The notes below the pieces were generated by a model. It did not search any database. It saw only the letters and a list, made by a program, of their open reading frames with translations, and was not told where the DNA came from. From Undibacterium sp. 5I1 (lineage in GTDB: Bacteria > Pseudomonadota > Gammaproteobacteria > Burkholderiales > Burkholderiaceae_D): DNA of 64,000 bases. Below are positions 56,111 through 64,000 of this stretch, piece after piece. The stretch spans positions 248,001 through 312,000 of the forward strand of contig NZ_JAVIWI010000001.1 of assembly GCF_034314085.1 (NCBI RefSeq), written 5' to 3'. The position numbers and the translations under genes were made by a program. Each line of letters starts with the position of its first letter. Position 1 is the stretch's first letter.

Positions 56111-57739
56111 TTACTCGGGTTTGAACTCCTGCGCAAAGGTAAATTCATCTGTTCTGGCTGCATATTTGAGGCCTTTTCGCAACGCCCATGTAGCATATTG
56201 ATGATGGAGCGGGATAACCGCATAATCGCGCAAAGCCACGCCCATGGCCTTTTTAGCAAAATCACGGCGCTTGGTGTCGTCCACTGATGCTAAGGAGCTA
56301 CGGATTAATTCATCCAGTGCCGGATTACTGTATTTGCCCCAGTTCCAGCTGCCCCAGCCTGTTTCTGGATTTGCTGTTCCGAGCAAAGTCCGCAAAGCAA
56401 AATCACCTGCCACGCTGCCCCAGCCTAACAAGGCAATACTGAATTCGCCCTTGGAGGCTTTGGGGAAATATACCGCCAGCGGCATCGTTTCTACTTTGGC
56501 TTGTATGCCGATTTTGCTTAAAAATTGCGCCACGGTTTGTACTATTTGTTCGTCATTGATATAGCGATTATTCGGGCCATGCAGAGTGATATTAAAACCA
56601 TTGGGATAACCAGCCTCTGTCAGTAATTTTTTTGCTCCTTCGGGGTCGTAAGCTTCGACCTTAACGGTATCGTCATACCCCAAAATGCCTGGCGCTACGA
56701 TGTTAGAAGCAGGTACTGCCAAACCTTCTAAAACGCGGTCACTTAAGGCCTGGCGATTAATCGCTTTAGAAATTGCTTTGCGCACGCGGATATCGTGTAG
56801 TGGATTGGTGGTTAAAGGCTTGCCTGCTTTATCCGTGATATGAGGAGACACATGGGCTTGTTGATCGAGCGCCCAAAAAATCGTACGCCAAGAAATTTTT
56901 TGTTCTAATTTAACTTTGACGTTCGTTTTTAATTTAGGTAAATCGGCGGGTGGCACACTTTCAATTGCATCTACATCGCCCGCCAGCAGGGCTGCTACAC
57001 GGGGTGCGCCGCTGGTCAGTATGCGCAAAGTCACTTTGTCCCAATGAGGTTTTTCGCCCCAATAATTGTCATTGCGTACCAGTTCAATACGATCACCACG
57101 CTTGGCGCTAACGAATTTAAATGGCCCGGTACCGATCAGCGCTTTGCCTGTATTAAAGTCGTCTGTACTGGCATTTTGTGCGACTTTTTTTGACACGATA
57201 AAAATCGAATTAACATCTAAAGGCAAGGGGCCGTATGGGGTCGCAGTCTTCAAGCGTACCGTGTAAGCATCAACCGCTTGTTTGCTGATAATTTGTTTGG
57301 TGTAACTGGTAAATGAGCCGGGGCTATTGAGGATAGTGGCGGGGCGATCAAGTGAGAAAATGACGTCTTCTGCAGTCATCTCTGTGCCGTTGTGGAACTT
57401 GACTCCATGGCGCAATTTGAATTCCCATGTCAGTGGGTCAATCGCTTTCCATGAGGTTGCCAAGCCGGGAACCAGTTGGCCATTGCTATCCAGATTGACC
57501 AAAGCATCAAAAATATGGAAAGCGAATGCGTTATTCGGGCCGCTATTTAAATAATGCGGATCGAAGGACGTTACGTCCGCAGCCAGACCTACACGTAAAT
57601 GTAAATCTGCGGCGATACCTGGGGTGCTCCAGCCCAGCGTTAAGGCCAACAAACTGGCCGTACAAATAGCTAAGTACGTTTTTTGTTTGAGCTGGATGGC
57701 TCGGGCTAATGCAGAGGTGATTCGTTTAAAAATACGCAT
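56111..57739 (-). CDS. ABC transporter periplasmic peptide-binding protein (SBP family 5)
   Basis: A 542-residue precursor with a long basic n-region and signal peptide (about 1-43, cleavage GIAA-DL). The mature start LRVGLAADVTSFDPHYLN and the domain segments EFKLRHGVKFHNGTEMTAEDV, AISKAINRQALSDRVLEG, AEAGYPNGFNITLH-type and WGSWNWGKYSNPALDEL are standard for DppA/OppA proteins. It delivers peptides or similar solutes to a permease. No permease or ATPase genes are adjacent, so it is an orphan. The basic n-region may be longer than needed. Confidence 0.92.
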   Translation of the reverse strand: MRIFKRITSALARAIQLKQKTYLAICTASLLALTLGWSTPGIAADLHLRVGLAADVTSFDPHYLNSGPNNAFAFHIFDALVNLDSNGQLVPGLATSWKAIDPLTWEFKLRHGVKFHNGTEMTAEDVIFSLDRPATILNSPGSFTSYTKQIISKQAVDAYTVRLKTATPYGPLPLDVNSIFIVSKKVAQNASTDDFNTGKALIGTGPFKFVSAKRGDRIELVRNDNYWGEKPHWDKVTLRILTSGAPRVAALLAGDVDAIESVPPADLPKLKTNVKVKLEQKISWRTIFWALDQQAHVSPHITDKAGKPLTTNPLHDIRVRKAISKAINRQALSDRVLEGLAVPASNIVAPGILGYDDTVKVEAYDPEGAKKLLTEAGYPNGFNITLHGPNNRYINDEQIVQTVAQFLSKIGIQAKVETMPLAVYFPKASKGEFSIALLGWGSVAGDFALRTLLGTANPETGWGSWNWGKYSNPALDELIRSSLASVDDTKRRDFAKKAMGVALRDYAVIPLHHQYATWALRKGLKYAARTDEFTFAQEFKPE

Positions 57740-58266
57740 AGGGTTCTCTATCTTTTTAAGACTATGCCCGCTGGTGCCAGAATGTTGATTGGCCGTTGCT
57801 GAGCATTGAGGTTTTTATCGTTATCAGGACTTACTTAAACTGCCTCAGCGAGCCTGTGCTTCTTCGTCATATGCGTGCACATGCAGGTTCATGCAGGCGT
57901 ATTTTTGATGATGCACGTGGGCGCTACTGCTGCAGGCTTTTTTCGTAACTCCTAGTGAGACTATTTCTTTTGAAAATAATCTTAATTTGTCGCCAGCATA
58001 AAGTAAAAGACCAAATATGTTTTGCGATAACCATTTTTCGACTATGGGTTGACGTATGTGTTTGCGCCTGTTGATGTTTAGACAAACCTAGTCATGTTGA
58101 ATTTGCAATGAGTTTGGCTTGTGGTAGTGTGGTGGCTTATTCATGCTTTACTTTGGTTTTGCTCCAGTTTCGCTACAGAATTTCTTCTTTGTGTACGCCG
58201 ATCATTTTTGTAATACGCCGCTATTTTTTAGCATTGATTAATACAGCCGACATCTAGGAATATGAA
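57740..58266. other. intergenic region, 527 bp
   Basis: No gene was seen. A degenerate AGGACTTAC...CGTAACTCCT inverted pair at about 57826 and 57953 may be a decayed member of the GACTTACGCAAAA family. The rest is AT-rich with no clear operator. Confidence 0.45.
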
Positions 58267-58815
58267 ATGCCTCTTCAAATAGTATCTCGCTTAAAAACTC
58301 GCTCACAAACTAATGTGCAAGGTTTAGTTACCAGTGTTGCTATGGCTGGTTTGCTCTTATCCACAATTTCTTGCAGCGCTACTCCTGCTACTGACATGAA
58401 CGATAAAAAAGCTGCTTCAGTTGCCCCCCCCGCCGCCACCGCCACTTCTGCCTTGTCTGACGTTGCGCCAACGACGATCATACTGAGCTATCGCCAAGCA
58501 ACCAAGCTTGCCAAACAGGGCATGACGATAGAGGTGACCGAGGTTACTGATAGTCGTTGCCCGCCAAATACGCGTTGTGTTTGGGCAGGGCAGGCAACAG
58601 TGAGTTTTAAAGTCAGCCAGCCCGGCACGCCGGAAGCATTGCTGGTGATTGGCACCCCCGCACCAGCGGCAATGAATTTGCCGGCAGACGCTAATTACGG
58701 CGGATATCGATTTTCTTTAGTGAATCTGGAGCCGAAGAAAGTCGCCGGAGAGAATGTAGCGCCCGAGGCGTATAAGGCTGAAATCATGATGAGTAAAGCG
58801 GACGCTGCGAGGTAA
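58267..58815 (+). CDS. exported protein with conserved RCPPNTRCVWAG motif, unknown function
   Basis: A 182-residue protein with an N-terminal hydrophobic segment and a lipobox-like TISC at about 36, then an Ala/Pro-rich linker. The folded core starts at about 70. It holds VTDSRCPPNTRCVWAGQATV, with two cysteines six residues apart; this motif occurs in a set of small secreted bacterial proteins whose function is unknown to me. GGYRFSLVNLEPKK follows. The ATG at 58267 is used; an in-register alternative five bases upstream would be out of frame. Confidence 0.65.
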   Translation: MPLQIVSRLKTRSQTNVQGLVTSVAMAGLLLSTISCSATPATDMNDKKAASVAPPAATATSALSDVAPTTIILSYRQATKLAKQGMTIEVTEVTDSRCPPNTRCVWAGQATVSFKVSQPGTPEALLVIGTPAPAAMNLPADANYGGYRFSLVNLEPKKVAGENVAPEAYKAEIMMSKADAAR

Positions 58816-58882
58816 AACGCTTGCGGTTTTGATTCAGATTTTCAGTACGGATTTTTTATGAAGCTGTAAAGTGATAATGAAT

Positions 58883-58961
58883 ATACTCTCATCTAGTATA
58901 TTTTATTGTCCAATCAAAGTCTGGACAATCGACTATATTTATGAAAATCGAGGGGGAGTAT
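58883..58961 (+). repeat. 80-bp dispersed element, copy R7
   Basis: ATACTCTCATCTAGTAT start, perfect ATTGTCCA/TGGACAAT stem, GGGGGAGTAT end. It lies 67 bp after the exported-protein stop in that gene's orientation and opposite to efp. Confidence 0.88.
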
Positions 58962-59044
58962 CTATTATTTAGCTGTTTTTATTGATGTTTTTTTACGATT
59001 TTTTCACTAATTAGCGATCAATTTTTTTCTGGTAAAAAAAGACG

Positions 59045-59089
59045 AAAAAAATGCCACCGGTCTAGCTATTACGACCGGTGGCATTTTTT
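59045..59089. terminator. bidirectional terminator downstream of efp
   Basis: A perfect stem, ATGCCACCGGTC/GACCGGTGGCAT, with a 10-nt loop, flanked by A6 and T6. It serves efp and the convergent exported-protein gene. Confidence 0.93.
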
Positions 59090-59157
59090 ATTTGCGGCGA
59101 AATGAATCGCCTTTTTGCTATATCTTGATTGTAGCTTCAGTAAAGCTTAATCACGTC

Positions 59158-59733
59158 TTAGTTACGAATTACGCGCTTGTATTCGTTAGTCCGGGTATCG
59201 ATTTCAATCATATCGTCCTGGCTGACAAACAACGGTACTTGAACGCTGTGGCTATGCGCTTCAATCGCATTTTCAATCTTGGCTTCTTTCAATACGTTGC
59301 CTGATGTATTGCCTTTCACTGCTGGCTCTGAATAGACAACTTGGCGAACGATCGTTGTTGGCAATTCGACCGAAATCGCTTTGCCATCATAAAAAATTGC
59401 TTCGCATTCCATGCCATCTTTGAGGTAATGCAGGGCATCGCCCAAATTTTCTTCTTCGATCTCAAACTGCTCGTAGTCAGCGTCCATAAATACATACAAA
59501 GGATCAGCGAAGTAAGAATATGTGACAGGCTTTTTATCCAGTACAACAACGTCAAATTTGTCGTCGCCGCGGAATACGTTTTCCTGAGGGCTGTTGGTCA
59601 GCAGATTCTTCATCTTCCACTTGTAGGTGAAGCCCGTGCGGCTGGAGCCATTGACATCAGAACGCAGAACGATCATCGGCTTGCTGTCGACCATAATAAT
59701 GTTGCCAACACGAATTTCTTTTGCAGGTTTCAT
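59158..59733 (-). CDS. efp: elongation factor P
   Basis: The ATG at 59733 is chosen ([15 protein letters not shown]), not the upstream ORF start at 59778, because EF-P always begins near this sequence. The protein is 191 residues with three beta-barrel domains. The tip loop reads [10 protein letters not shown] with R32, the residue that EarP glycosylates with rhamnose. Lys-type EF-P would have lysine at the tip. EF-P relieves ribosome stalling at polyproline motifs. The gene earP lies 184 bp upstream in the same direction. Confidence 0.98.
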   Translation of the reverse strand: MKPAKEIRVGNIIMVDSKPMIVLRSDVNGSSRTGFTYKWKMKNLLTNSPQENVFRGDDKFDVVVLDKKPVTYSYFADPLYVFMDADYEQFEIEEENLGDALHYLKDGMECEAIFYDGKAISVELPTTIVRQVVYSEPAVKGNTSGNVLKEAKIENAIEAHSHSVQVPLFVSQDDMIEIDTRTNEYKRVIRN

Positions 59734-59917
59734 AGTGAATATACGTAAAAAGGTGGTTGCATAAAAATCATCTGTCACTTGCTGGTGTCACTTACTGTCG
59801 TCACTTAGTGGCTACGATAGATAATGAGCCTTGCAAGCCTACATCTGACTGAATTAGATAAGTCGTTTTAAAATACGTCGAAAATTAACCGCGTATTTTA
59901 ACCTATTTTAGCCGCAG

Positions 59918-61159
59918 CTAAACTGCCGCTTGCTGAATCGCCTTAGCAAACCTGAGCAAATTGGTGCTTAAATCCCCATTTTCTAATAATTGCTGTCGCC
60001 AATGATTAGATATTTCAGCAATTTTGGGCATGTCAGCCTGGAATCGTGGCCAGAGATTTTCCCAGCTATTGGCGGGTAAATGACTATTTTCCGTTTTTGC
60101 AGCGCCATTCCAGGCTAGGAAGAACTCAATCAAACTTTTTGCTGTAGTTTCTGCATTAGTTTCTGCACCTGCTTCTGCTGCTGTGCCTACATAGCGTTGC
60201 AAAAACGCTTTCAATTTAACGTGATGTAAGTTTTCGTCTTGTGGATAGATATGCCAGATAAAAGGTTTGCCCGCCCATTGTGCACGGACGAAAGAGTCTT
60301 CTCCCCGGACAAAATTCAGATCACATGCCCACAGTAATTTATCGTAATCAGCTTGAGGGATAAATGGCAACACACGCACCGTTAATGCGCCTCGCGTTGA
60401 GGATGCGCCAGCCTTTGGCTCTTGTCCTATAAATGCAGCAATCGCATCGGCAGCAACACCATCTGGTACCAGACAAGTCATTGCCACGTCACTTTGTTGC
60501 CAGGTATTAAGCAATGCTGACACTGGCGCTTGCGGATAGCAAAACAGCGATACTTTCAGCGAGCTCATCTCGCTCTCTGTAACGCCAAATTGCCCAAGAA
60601 AAGCTGCCATGCCAGTTTGATCAGATTGAAATTCTTGACGTTGTTGCTCCAAGTTTGATTCCAGTAGCAAACCGCCAGTTTTGTTCGTAAATCCCGGGAA
60701 GAAAAAATATTTGGTCAGCGGCAGTCTTGGATGCGGGGACGGCAGAATATGGCAACCTTCCACCCATTCTTCAGCGGTAAGACCCTCCAGATTGAGCCAT
60801 ACCGGACGCGGATTGCATTCTGCCATCGCCGCAATATACGCAGGCGGTATGTCACAGGCAAAAAATTCAATCACAATATCTGATATCTCATCGGCGACAA
60901 ATACACCATCTTGATCGCGCCAATGTTGTACTGTCACGTTCGCAATTTTTTGTCGGTCTAGGTCAATGGCAACCTCAGGGCAAATCCGCTGAAAACTCCG
61001 TAGATCGTCGACCCATAAAGTGACTTGGATGCCATGCTCTTGTTCTAATTGTTTGGCAAAGCGCCAGCAAATCCCGATGTCTCCATAGTTATCTACGACT
61101 TTGCAAAACAATGCGAGAGTTGTCGCCGGATGTTTTTTTGAGGGGATTTCTGAAGACAT
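59918..61159 (-). CDS. earP: EF-P arginine rhamnosyltransferase EarP
   Basis: A 413-residue GT-B glycosyltransferase (DUF2331) that transfers rhamnose from dTDP-rhamnose to Arg32 of EF-P. It begins with LALFCKVVDNYGDIGICWRF, whose two Asp (D23, D27) keep the four-residue spacing of the catalytic and substrate-binding Asp pair of EarP. WHIYPQDENLHHVKLKAFL and the acidic NFVRGEDSFVRAQWAGKPF sit in the nucleotide-sugar site. An Ala/Glu/Thr linker (AAEAGAETNAETTAK) lies at about 335. It pairs directly with efp downstream. rml (dTDP-rhamnose) genes are not in the window. Confidence 0.97.
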   Translation of the reverse strand: MSSEIPSKKHPATTLALFCKVVDNYGDIGICWRFAKQLEQEHGIQVTLWVDDLRSFQRICPEVAIDLDRQKIANVTVQHWRDQDGVFVADEISDIVIEFFACDIPPAYIAAMAECNPRPVWLNLEGLTAEEWVEGCHILPSPHPRLPLTKYFFFPGFTNKTGGLLLESNLEQQRQEFQSDQTGMAAFLGQFGVTESEMSSLKVSLFCYPQAPVSALLNTWQQSDVAMTCLVPDGVAADAIAAFIGQEPKAGASSTRGALTVRVLPFIPQADYDKLLWACDLNFVRGEDSFVRAQWAGKPFIWHIYPQDENLHHVKLKAFLQRYVGTAAEAGAETNAETTAKSLIEFFLAWNGAAKTENSHLPANSWENLWPRFQADMPKIAEISNHWRQQLLENGDLSTNLLRFAKAIQQAAV

Positions 61160-61254
61160 TTTTGATGGTTGGATTTTTGATGCTTAAATTGATTACTTTG
61201 CCGATCTCTCAAGCGCTATTTGAAATACTGTTTTGAATACCATTTCAAATACTC

Positions 61255-62061
61255 TCATCGGTAATGATTTTTCCATTCACGTAAAGCACCAAAATTGCTA
61301 GCATTGCCTTGACCGGCAGTAATTTTTCCAGCGGCGATCAGGCGCGCTTGAATAGATGCCTCTCGGACACGCATAAAAGGGTTAGTTTGTTTTTCTAATC
61401 CGATCTGACTAGGGACGGTCGGAATGCCATGATCGCGCTTATCTTGCTCGCGCTGGATGCGTTCAAGTAGAGCGAGATTCTCAGGCTCGACTTCTTTGGC
61501 GAAACGTAGATTAGACATCGTGTATTCGTGTGCGCAATACACAGCAGTGTCATCTGGTAATGATGCTAATTGATCGAGTGACGCCAACATTTGTGCTGGC
61601 GTACCTTCAAATAAACGGCCGCAGCCGCCGGCAAACAAAGTATCACCACAAAACAGCCAGTGCTGCTCTTTGGCGAAGTAAGCAATATGACCCAAAGTAT
61701 GTCCGGGCACTTCTAACACTTGTAGCTTTAAATTGATGCCGGGCAGCGTAATTTCGTCACCTTGATTTAAGTGCTGAGTTACCGCTTGTATATTGTCGTT
61801 TGCGGGGCCGAATACGGGTACAGATAAATGTCTGAGCAAGGCCGGGACGCCGCCGATATGATCTTGGTGATGATGGGTTAGCACAATTGCTGACAAGCGT
61901 AAATTGTGTTCATCCAATGCGGCCAAAATTGGCGTTGCATCACCAGGATCAACTGCTACTGCATAGGTGCCATTGTGTATTAGCCATAGATAGTTGTCGT
62001 CAAATGCCGGGACAGTCAATATACTAAGGGCTCGGTTTTTTGTAAGCTCGCTGGCGGACAT
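61255..62061 (-). CDS. gloB: hydroxyacylglutathione hydrolase GloB (glyoxalase II)
   Basis: Metallo-beta-lactamase-fold enzyme that releases D-lactate and glutathione in methylglyoxal detoxification. The binuclear metal motif is TH-H-H-Q-D-H in [12 protein letters not shown], followed by [29 protein letters not shown] and [15 protein letters not shown]. The C-terminal helices (NPFMRVRE) contact glutathione. The ATG at 62061 gives the usual 268-residue length. An ATG at 62094 is also possible and would add 11 residues. The gene is divergent from the methyltransferase at 62105, so the shared promoter gap is 43 bp or less. Confidence 0.95.
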   Translation of the reverse strand: MSASELTKNRALSILTVPAFDDNYLWLIHNGTYAVAVDPGDATPILAALDEHNLRLSAIVLTHHHQDHIGGVPALLRHLSVPVFGPANDNIQAVTQHLNQGDEITLPGINLKLQVLEVPGHTLGHIAYFAKEQHWLFCGDTLFAGGCGRLFEGTPAQMLASLDQLASLPDDTAVYCAHEYTMSNLRFAKEVEPENLALLERIQREQDKRDHGIPTVPSQIGLEKQTNPFMRVREASIQARLIAAGKITAGQGNASNFGALREWKNHYR

Positions 62062-62104
62062 AATTGCACCATTTGTACTAGTTGCACTAAGCATAAATTC
62101 CACA

Positions 62105-62914
62105 ATGAATACAGATAAAAATTCCATTATAGACCTAGGCACCTGGCTAGCACAGCCGTCCGGTGCTTACATCATGCAATGGGAGCAAGCTTTGCTGGAT
62201 CGTTTAACGGTGGATATTTTTGGCTTCAATGCTTTGCAGATTGGTTTGCCACAAATCGATGCCTTAAGCGCCAGCCGGATGCCGAATAAATGGCGCACCA
62301 ATAACGTCTTAGTTCCACTCCAAGAGAATACTATTGTCATCACAGGCAATACTCAAACGGAAGAGAAAAATAGCCGCTCGCCTATTGTTGTGACACATGA
62401 TTTTTGCGAATTACCATTTCATTCGCAAAGCATCGATTTAGTGGTGTTACCTCATGTACTGGAATTTGTGGCCGAGCCTCATCAGGTATTGCGCGAAGTA
62501 GAGCGGATTTTAATACCAGAAGGGCGCGTCATTATTTGTGGCTTTAATCGCGCAAGTTTATGGGGCGCAAGGCAGGCAGCCGGACGCATCGGTAAAAGTT
62601 ATTTTTTACCGGAAGAAGGCGATTTTATTAGTGTGCCGCGTATGAAGGATTGGCTAAAATTATTAAATATGGAAGTCAATCATGCGGATTTCGGATGTTA
62701 TGCGCCTCCATTTCGCACAGAAAAATGGCTCAACCGTGCCAGATTGATAGAGAATGCTGGCCAGCGCTGGTGGCCGTATTTCGGCGCGGTATACGCAATA
62801 CAAGCAATTAAACGAATTAAAGGAATGCATTTGATTGGCCCTGCATGGAAGCACAAACGAGCAGCCTTAGGCAATGCCGTGCCGGTGGCCAATCGCAGCA
62901 AAAAAAATGGATAA
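62105..62914 (+). CDS. class I SAM-dependent methyltransferase
   Basis: The start is the ATG at 62105 ([15 protein letters not shown]); the longer ORF from 61994 runs through gloB. The protein is 269 residues. SAM-fold features are [22 protein letters not shown] (motif-II/III-like) and [19 protein letters not shown]. The usual GxGxG loop is replaced by [13 protein letters not shown], so cofactor binding should be tested. Proteins of this type sit next to gloB and rnhA in many betaproteobacteria. It overlaps rnhA by 8 bp, so translation is coupled. The substrate is unknown. Confidence 0.8.
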   Translation: MNTDKNSIIDLGTWLAQPSGAYIMQWEQALLDRLTVDIFGFNALQIGLPQIDALSASRMPNKWRTNNVLVPLQENTIVITGNTQTEEKNSRSPIVVTHDFCELPFHSQSIDLVVLPHVLEFVAEPHQVLREVERILIPEGRVIICGFNRASLWGARQAAGRIGKSYFLPEEGDFISVPRMKDWLKLLNMEVNHADFGCYAPPFRTEKWLNRARLIENAGQRWWPYFGAVYAIQAIKRIKGMHLIGPAWKHKRAALGNAVPVANRSKKNG

Positions 62915-63341
62915 GATAGAAATTTTTACAGATGGTGCCTGCAAAGGTAATCCTGGTCTTGGTGGTTGGGGGGCGTTACTAATCGCCGGCGAAAAAGAGA
63001 AGGAATTATTTGGCGGTGAGCGAGATACCACCAATAATCGGATGGAGCTGATGGCTGTGATCCAAGCTTTGGCTGTGCTGAAAAGACCATGCCAGATTGT
63101 GCTGCATTCAGATAGTCAGTACGTGTTAAAAGGCATTACGGAATGGATACAAGGCTGGAAGGCGAAAGGTTGGAAAACCGCTTCTAAGGCACCTGTAAAA
63201 AATGTCGATTTATGGCAGCAACTGGATGCCGCCCGCAGTGTTCATCAGATCGAATGGAAATGGGTCAAAGGACATGCCGGGCATCCGGGTAATGAGCGTG
63301 CGGATCAACTGGCGAACCGTGGTGTAGAAACTGTGAGATGA
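62907..63341 (+). CDS. rnhA: ribonuclease HI
   Basis: A 144-residue enzyme that cuts RNA in RNA-DNA hybrids (R-loops, primers). All catalytic acids are visible: Asp in [12 protein letters not shown], Glu in [13 protein letters not shown], Asp in [12 protein letters not shown] and Asp in [12 protein letters not shown]. The handle segment with Trp/Lys ([14 protein letters not shown]) is typical of RNase HI. The ATG at 62907 overlaps the last 8 bases of the methyltransferase gene; the longer ORF from 62874 is therefore rejected. Confidence 0.98.
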   Translation: MDKIEIFTDGACKGNPGLGGWGALLIAGEKEKELFGGERDTTNNRMELMAVIQALAVLKRPCQIVLHSDSQYVLKGITEWIQGWKAKGWKTASKAPVKNVDLWQQLDAARSVHQIEWKWVKGHAGHPGNERADQLANRGVETVR

Positions 63342-63492
63342 AGGGCGCAATGCGCAATCAGCGAGAAGCTAGCGAGAGGCCAGCGAAAAATTTGTAAGAA
63401 ATCAGCGGCACGTTTTTTGCGTAAGTTAATTGCATTCTGCAAAATCACATTCGTTTGCGCCGACCCGGTGCATTTTTATTGAGGAGATCTAA

Positions 63493-64000
63493 GTGAGTAA
63501 GACACAAACTAGTTCAGTCCGAGGGATCGTTGTCGGCCTATTGTGCCTGATTAGCGTCTCTGCATTTGCGCATGATGGTGTGCATCATGACACCATGGGT
63601 TTTGTGGAAGGGTTTATGCATCCCTTTTCTGGTCTTGATCATTTGCTGGCAATGGTAGCGGTTGGCTTATGGGCTGCACAAAACCGGCAATCGGCGCTTT
63701 GGGTTTTACCATTGAGTTTTCCGTTAATGATGATCGCAGGTGCACTGCTCGGGCGATCCGGTGTCGCTTTACCGATGGTAGAAACGGGGATCGCGAGTTC
63801 ACTTGCCATACTAGGTTTGCTGATTGCATTTGCAGTCAAGATGCCGGTCTGGCTGGCTGCAACGATGGTGTCTGTGTTTGGCGCATTACACGGCTATGCA
63901 CATGGTGCTGAAATGTCGCCCAATGCTTCGATTGCGATGGCTGGTGCAGGTTTTGTACTAGCGACTTTGTTGCTGCATATTACTGGATTGAGTATCGGTT
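63493..64000 (+). CDS. HupE/UreJ-family membrane protein, 3' end outside the window
   Basis: It starts at a GTG behind GAGGAG and is open to the last base (169 residues visible). A signal peptide (VVGLLCLISVSAFA) is followed by a His/Asp-rich HDGVHHDT. The family signature HPFSGLDHLLAMVAVGLWA and the later LHGYAHGAE are both present, with at least four further helices. HupE/UreJ proteins are nickel or metal-associated membrane proteins; secondary nickel transport is the usual proposal. No urease or hydrogenase gene is visible nearby. Confidence 0.88.
   Translation, partial: MSKTQTSSVRGIVVGLLCLISVSAFAHDGVHHDTMGFVEGFMHPFSGLDHLLAMVAVGLWAAQNRQSALWVLPLSFPLMMIAGALLGRSGVALPMVETGIASSLAILGLLIAFAVKMPVWLAATMVSVFGALHGYAHGAEMSPNASIAMAGAGFVLATLLLHITGLSIG

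Larger units (their letters stand above)
58816..59157. other. intergenic region between convergent exported protein and efp
   Basis: It holds repeat R7 (58883-58961) and the strong terminator at 59045-59089. No ORF was seen. Confidence 0.6.

Noticed and set aside
9232-58961. Possibility that the 80-bp repeats form a CRISPR array
   Set aside because: The copies are 6-11 kb apart in separate intergenic regions with no spacer arrangement or cas genes.
61994-62104. Extended N-terminus of the methyltransferase from 61994
   Set aside because: It runs antisense through gloB; the ATG at 62105 gives the expected N-terminus.

Overview
The window looks like chromosomal DNA of a betaproteobacterium, most likely Oxalobacteraceae and possibly Undibacterium. 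This rests on gene content: EF-P with Arg32 beside the rhamnosyltransferase EarP, DUF2242 and DUF748 proteins, ParE/ParC of betaproteobacterial type, a HutC/U/H/D/I histidine pathway, and many membrane sensor kinases. No rRNA, tRNA, CRISPR array, transposase, integrase or phage gene was found. The gene set is mostly housekeeping and environmental sensing; the unusual content is in the intergenic DNA. The genus is an inference.

Layout. 65-5650: MFS transporter, small membrane protein, a LytS/LytR-type two-component pair with an exported protein in front, and an OafA-type acyltransferase. 6205-12169: PLP lyase, M14 carboxypeptidase-like enzyme, patatin-like protein, small exported protein, DUF2242 lipoprotein. 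12222-18663: histidine utilisation (hutC divergent from hutU, then hutH, hutD, hutI) with a perfect HutC-type palindrome in the divergent promoter; no hutG/hutF is present, so the final steps are encoded elsewhere. 18698-27829: giant DUF748 envelope protein, then a GAF-PAS3 histidine kinase, a single-domain receiver and an Hpt-REC-REC-GGDEF protein, probably one c-di-GMP signalling relay. 27830-28534: a 705-bp gene-free patch of repeats, including 21 exact AAATTC hexamers. 28535-38896: parC, parE, a degenerate orphan receiver, a CoxE-like VWA protein, GNAT, rpsT, rluE, icd. 39456-42868: TonB receptor plus FadR-type GntR regulator with candidate operators between them. 43085-50687: Asp/His/Arg-rich exported repeat protein, RNase T2, MASE1-CHASE-PAS kinase, GspE/PilB-type ATPase, spermidine-synthase-like methyltransferase. 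50950-58815: M13 peptidase, deoxyinosine glycosylase, Mpo1-like protein, glycine-zipper lipoprotein, class II amidotransferase, peptide-binding protein, small exported protein. 59158-64000: efp, earP, gloB, a methyltransferase overlapping rnhA, and a HupE/UreJ protein cut by the window end.

The main discovery candidate is a family of about 80-bp intergenic elements, seven copies spaced through the window (9232, 15018, 22774, 30911, 39071, 47844, 58883). Every copy begins with ATAC-N9-GTAT of exactly 17 nt. A central GTCCA/TGGAC-type stem follows (intact in most copies, degraded in two), and six of seven end in GGGAGTAT. All seven lie 23-174 bp after a stop codon and have the same orientation as that upstream gene. 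They could be a MITE/REP family or a 3'-UTR RNA element with two mutually exclusive folds. Other repeat classes are a 25-bp-arm perfect hairpin with a weaker relative, a 238-bp MITE-like element with perfect 20-bp terminal inverted repeats, a TTTTGCGTAAGTC palindromic family, and short 10-13 bp tandem duplications in several promoters.
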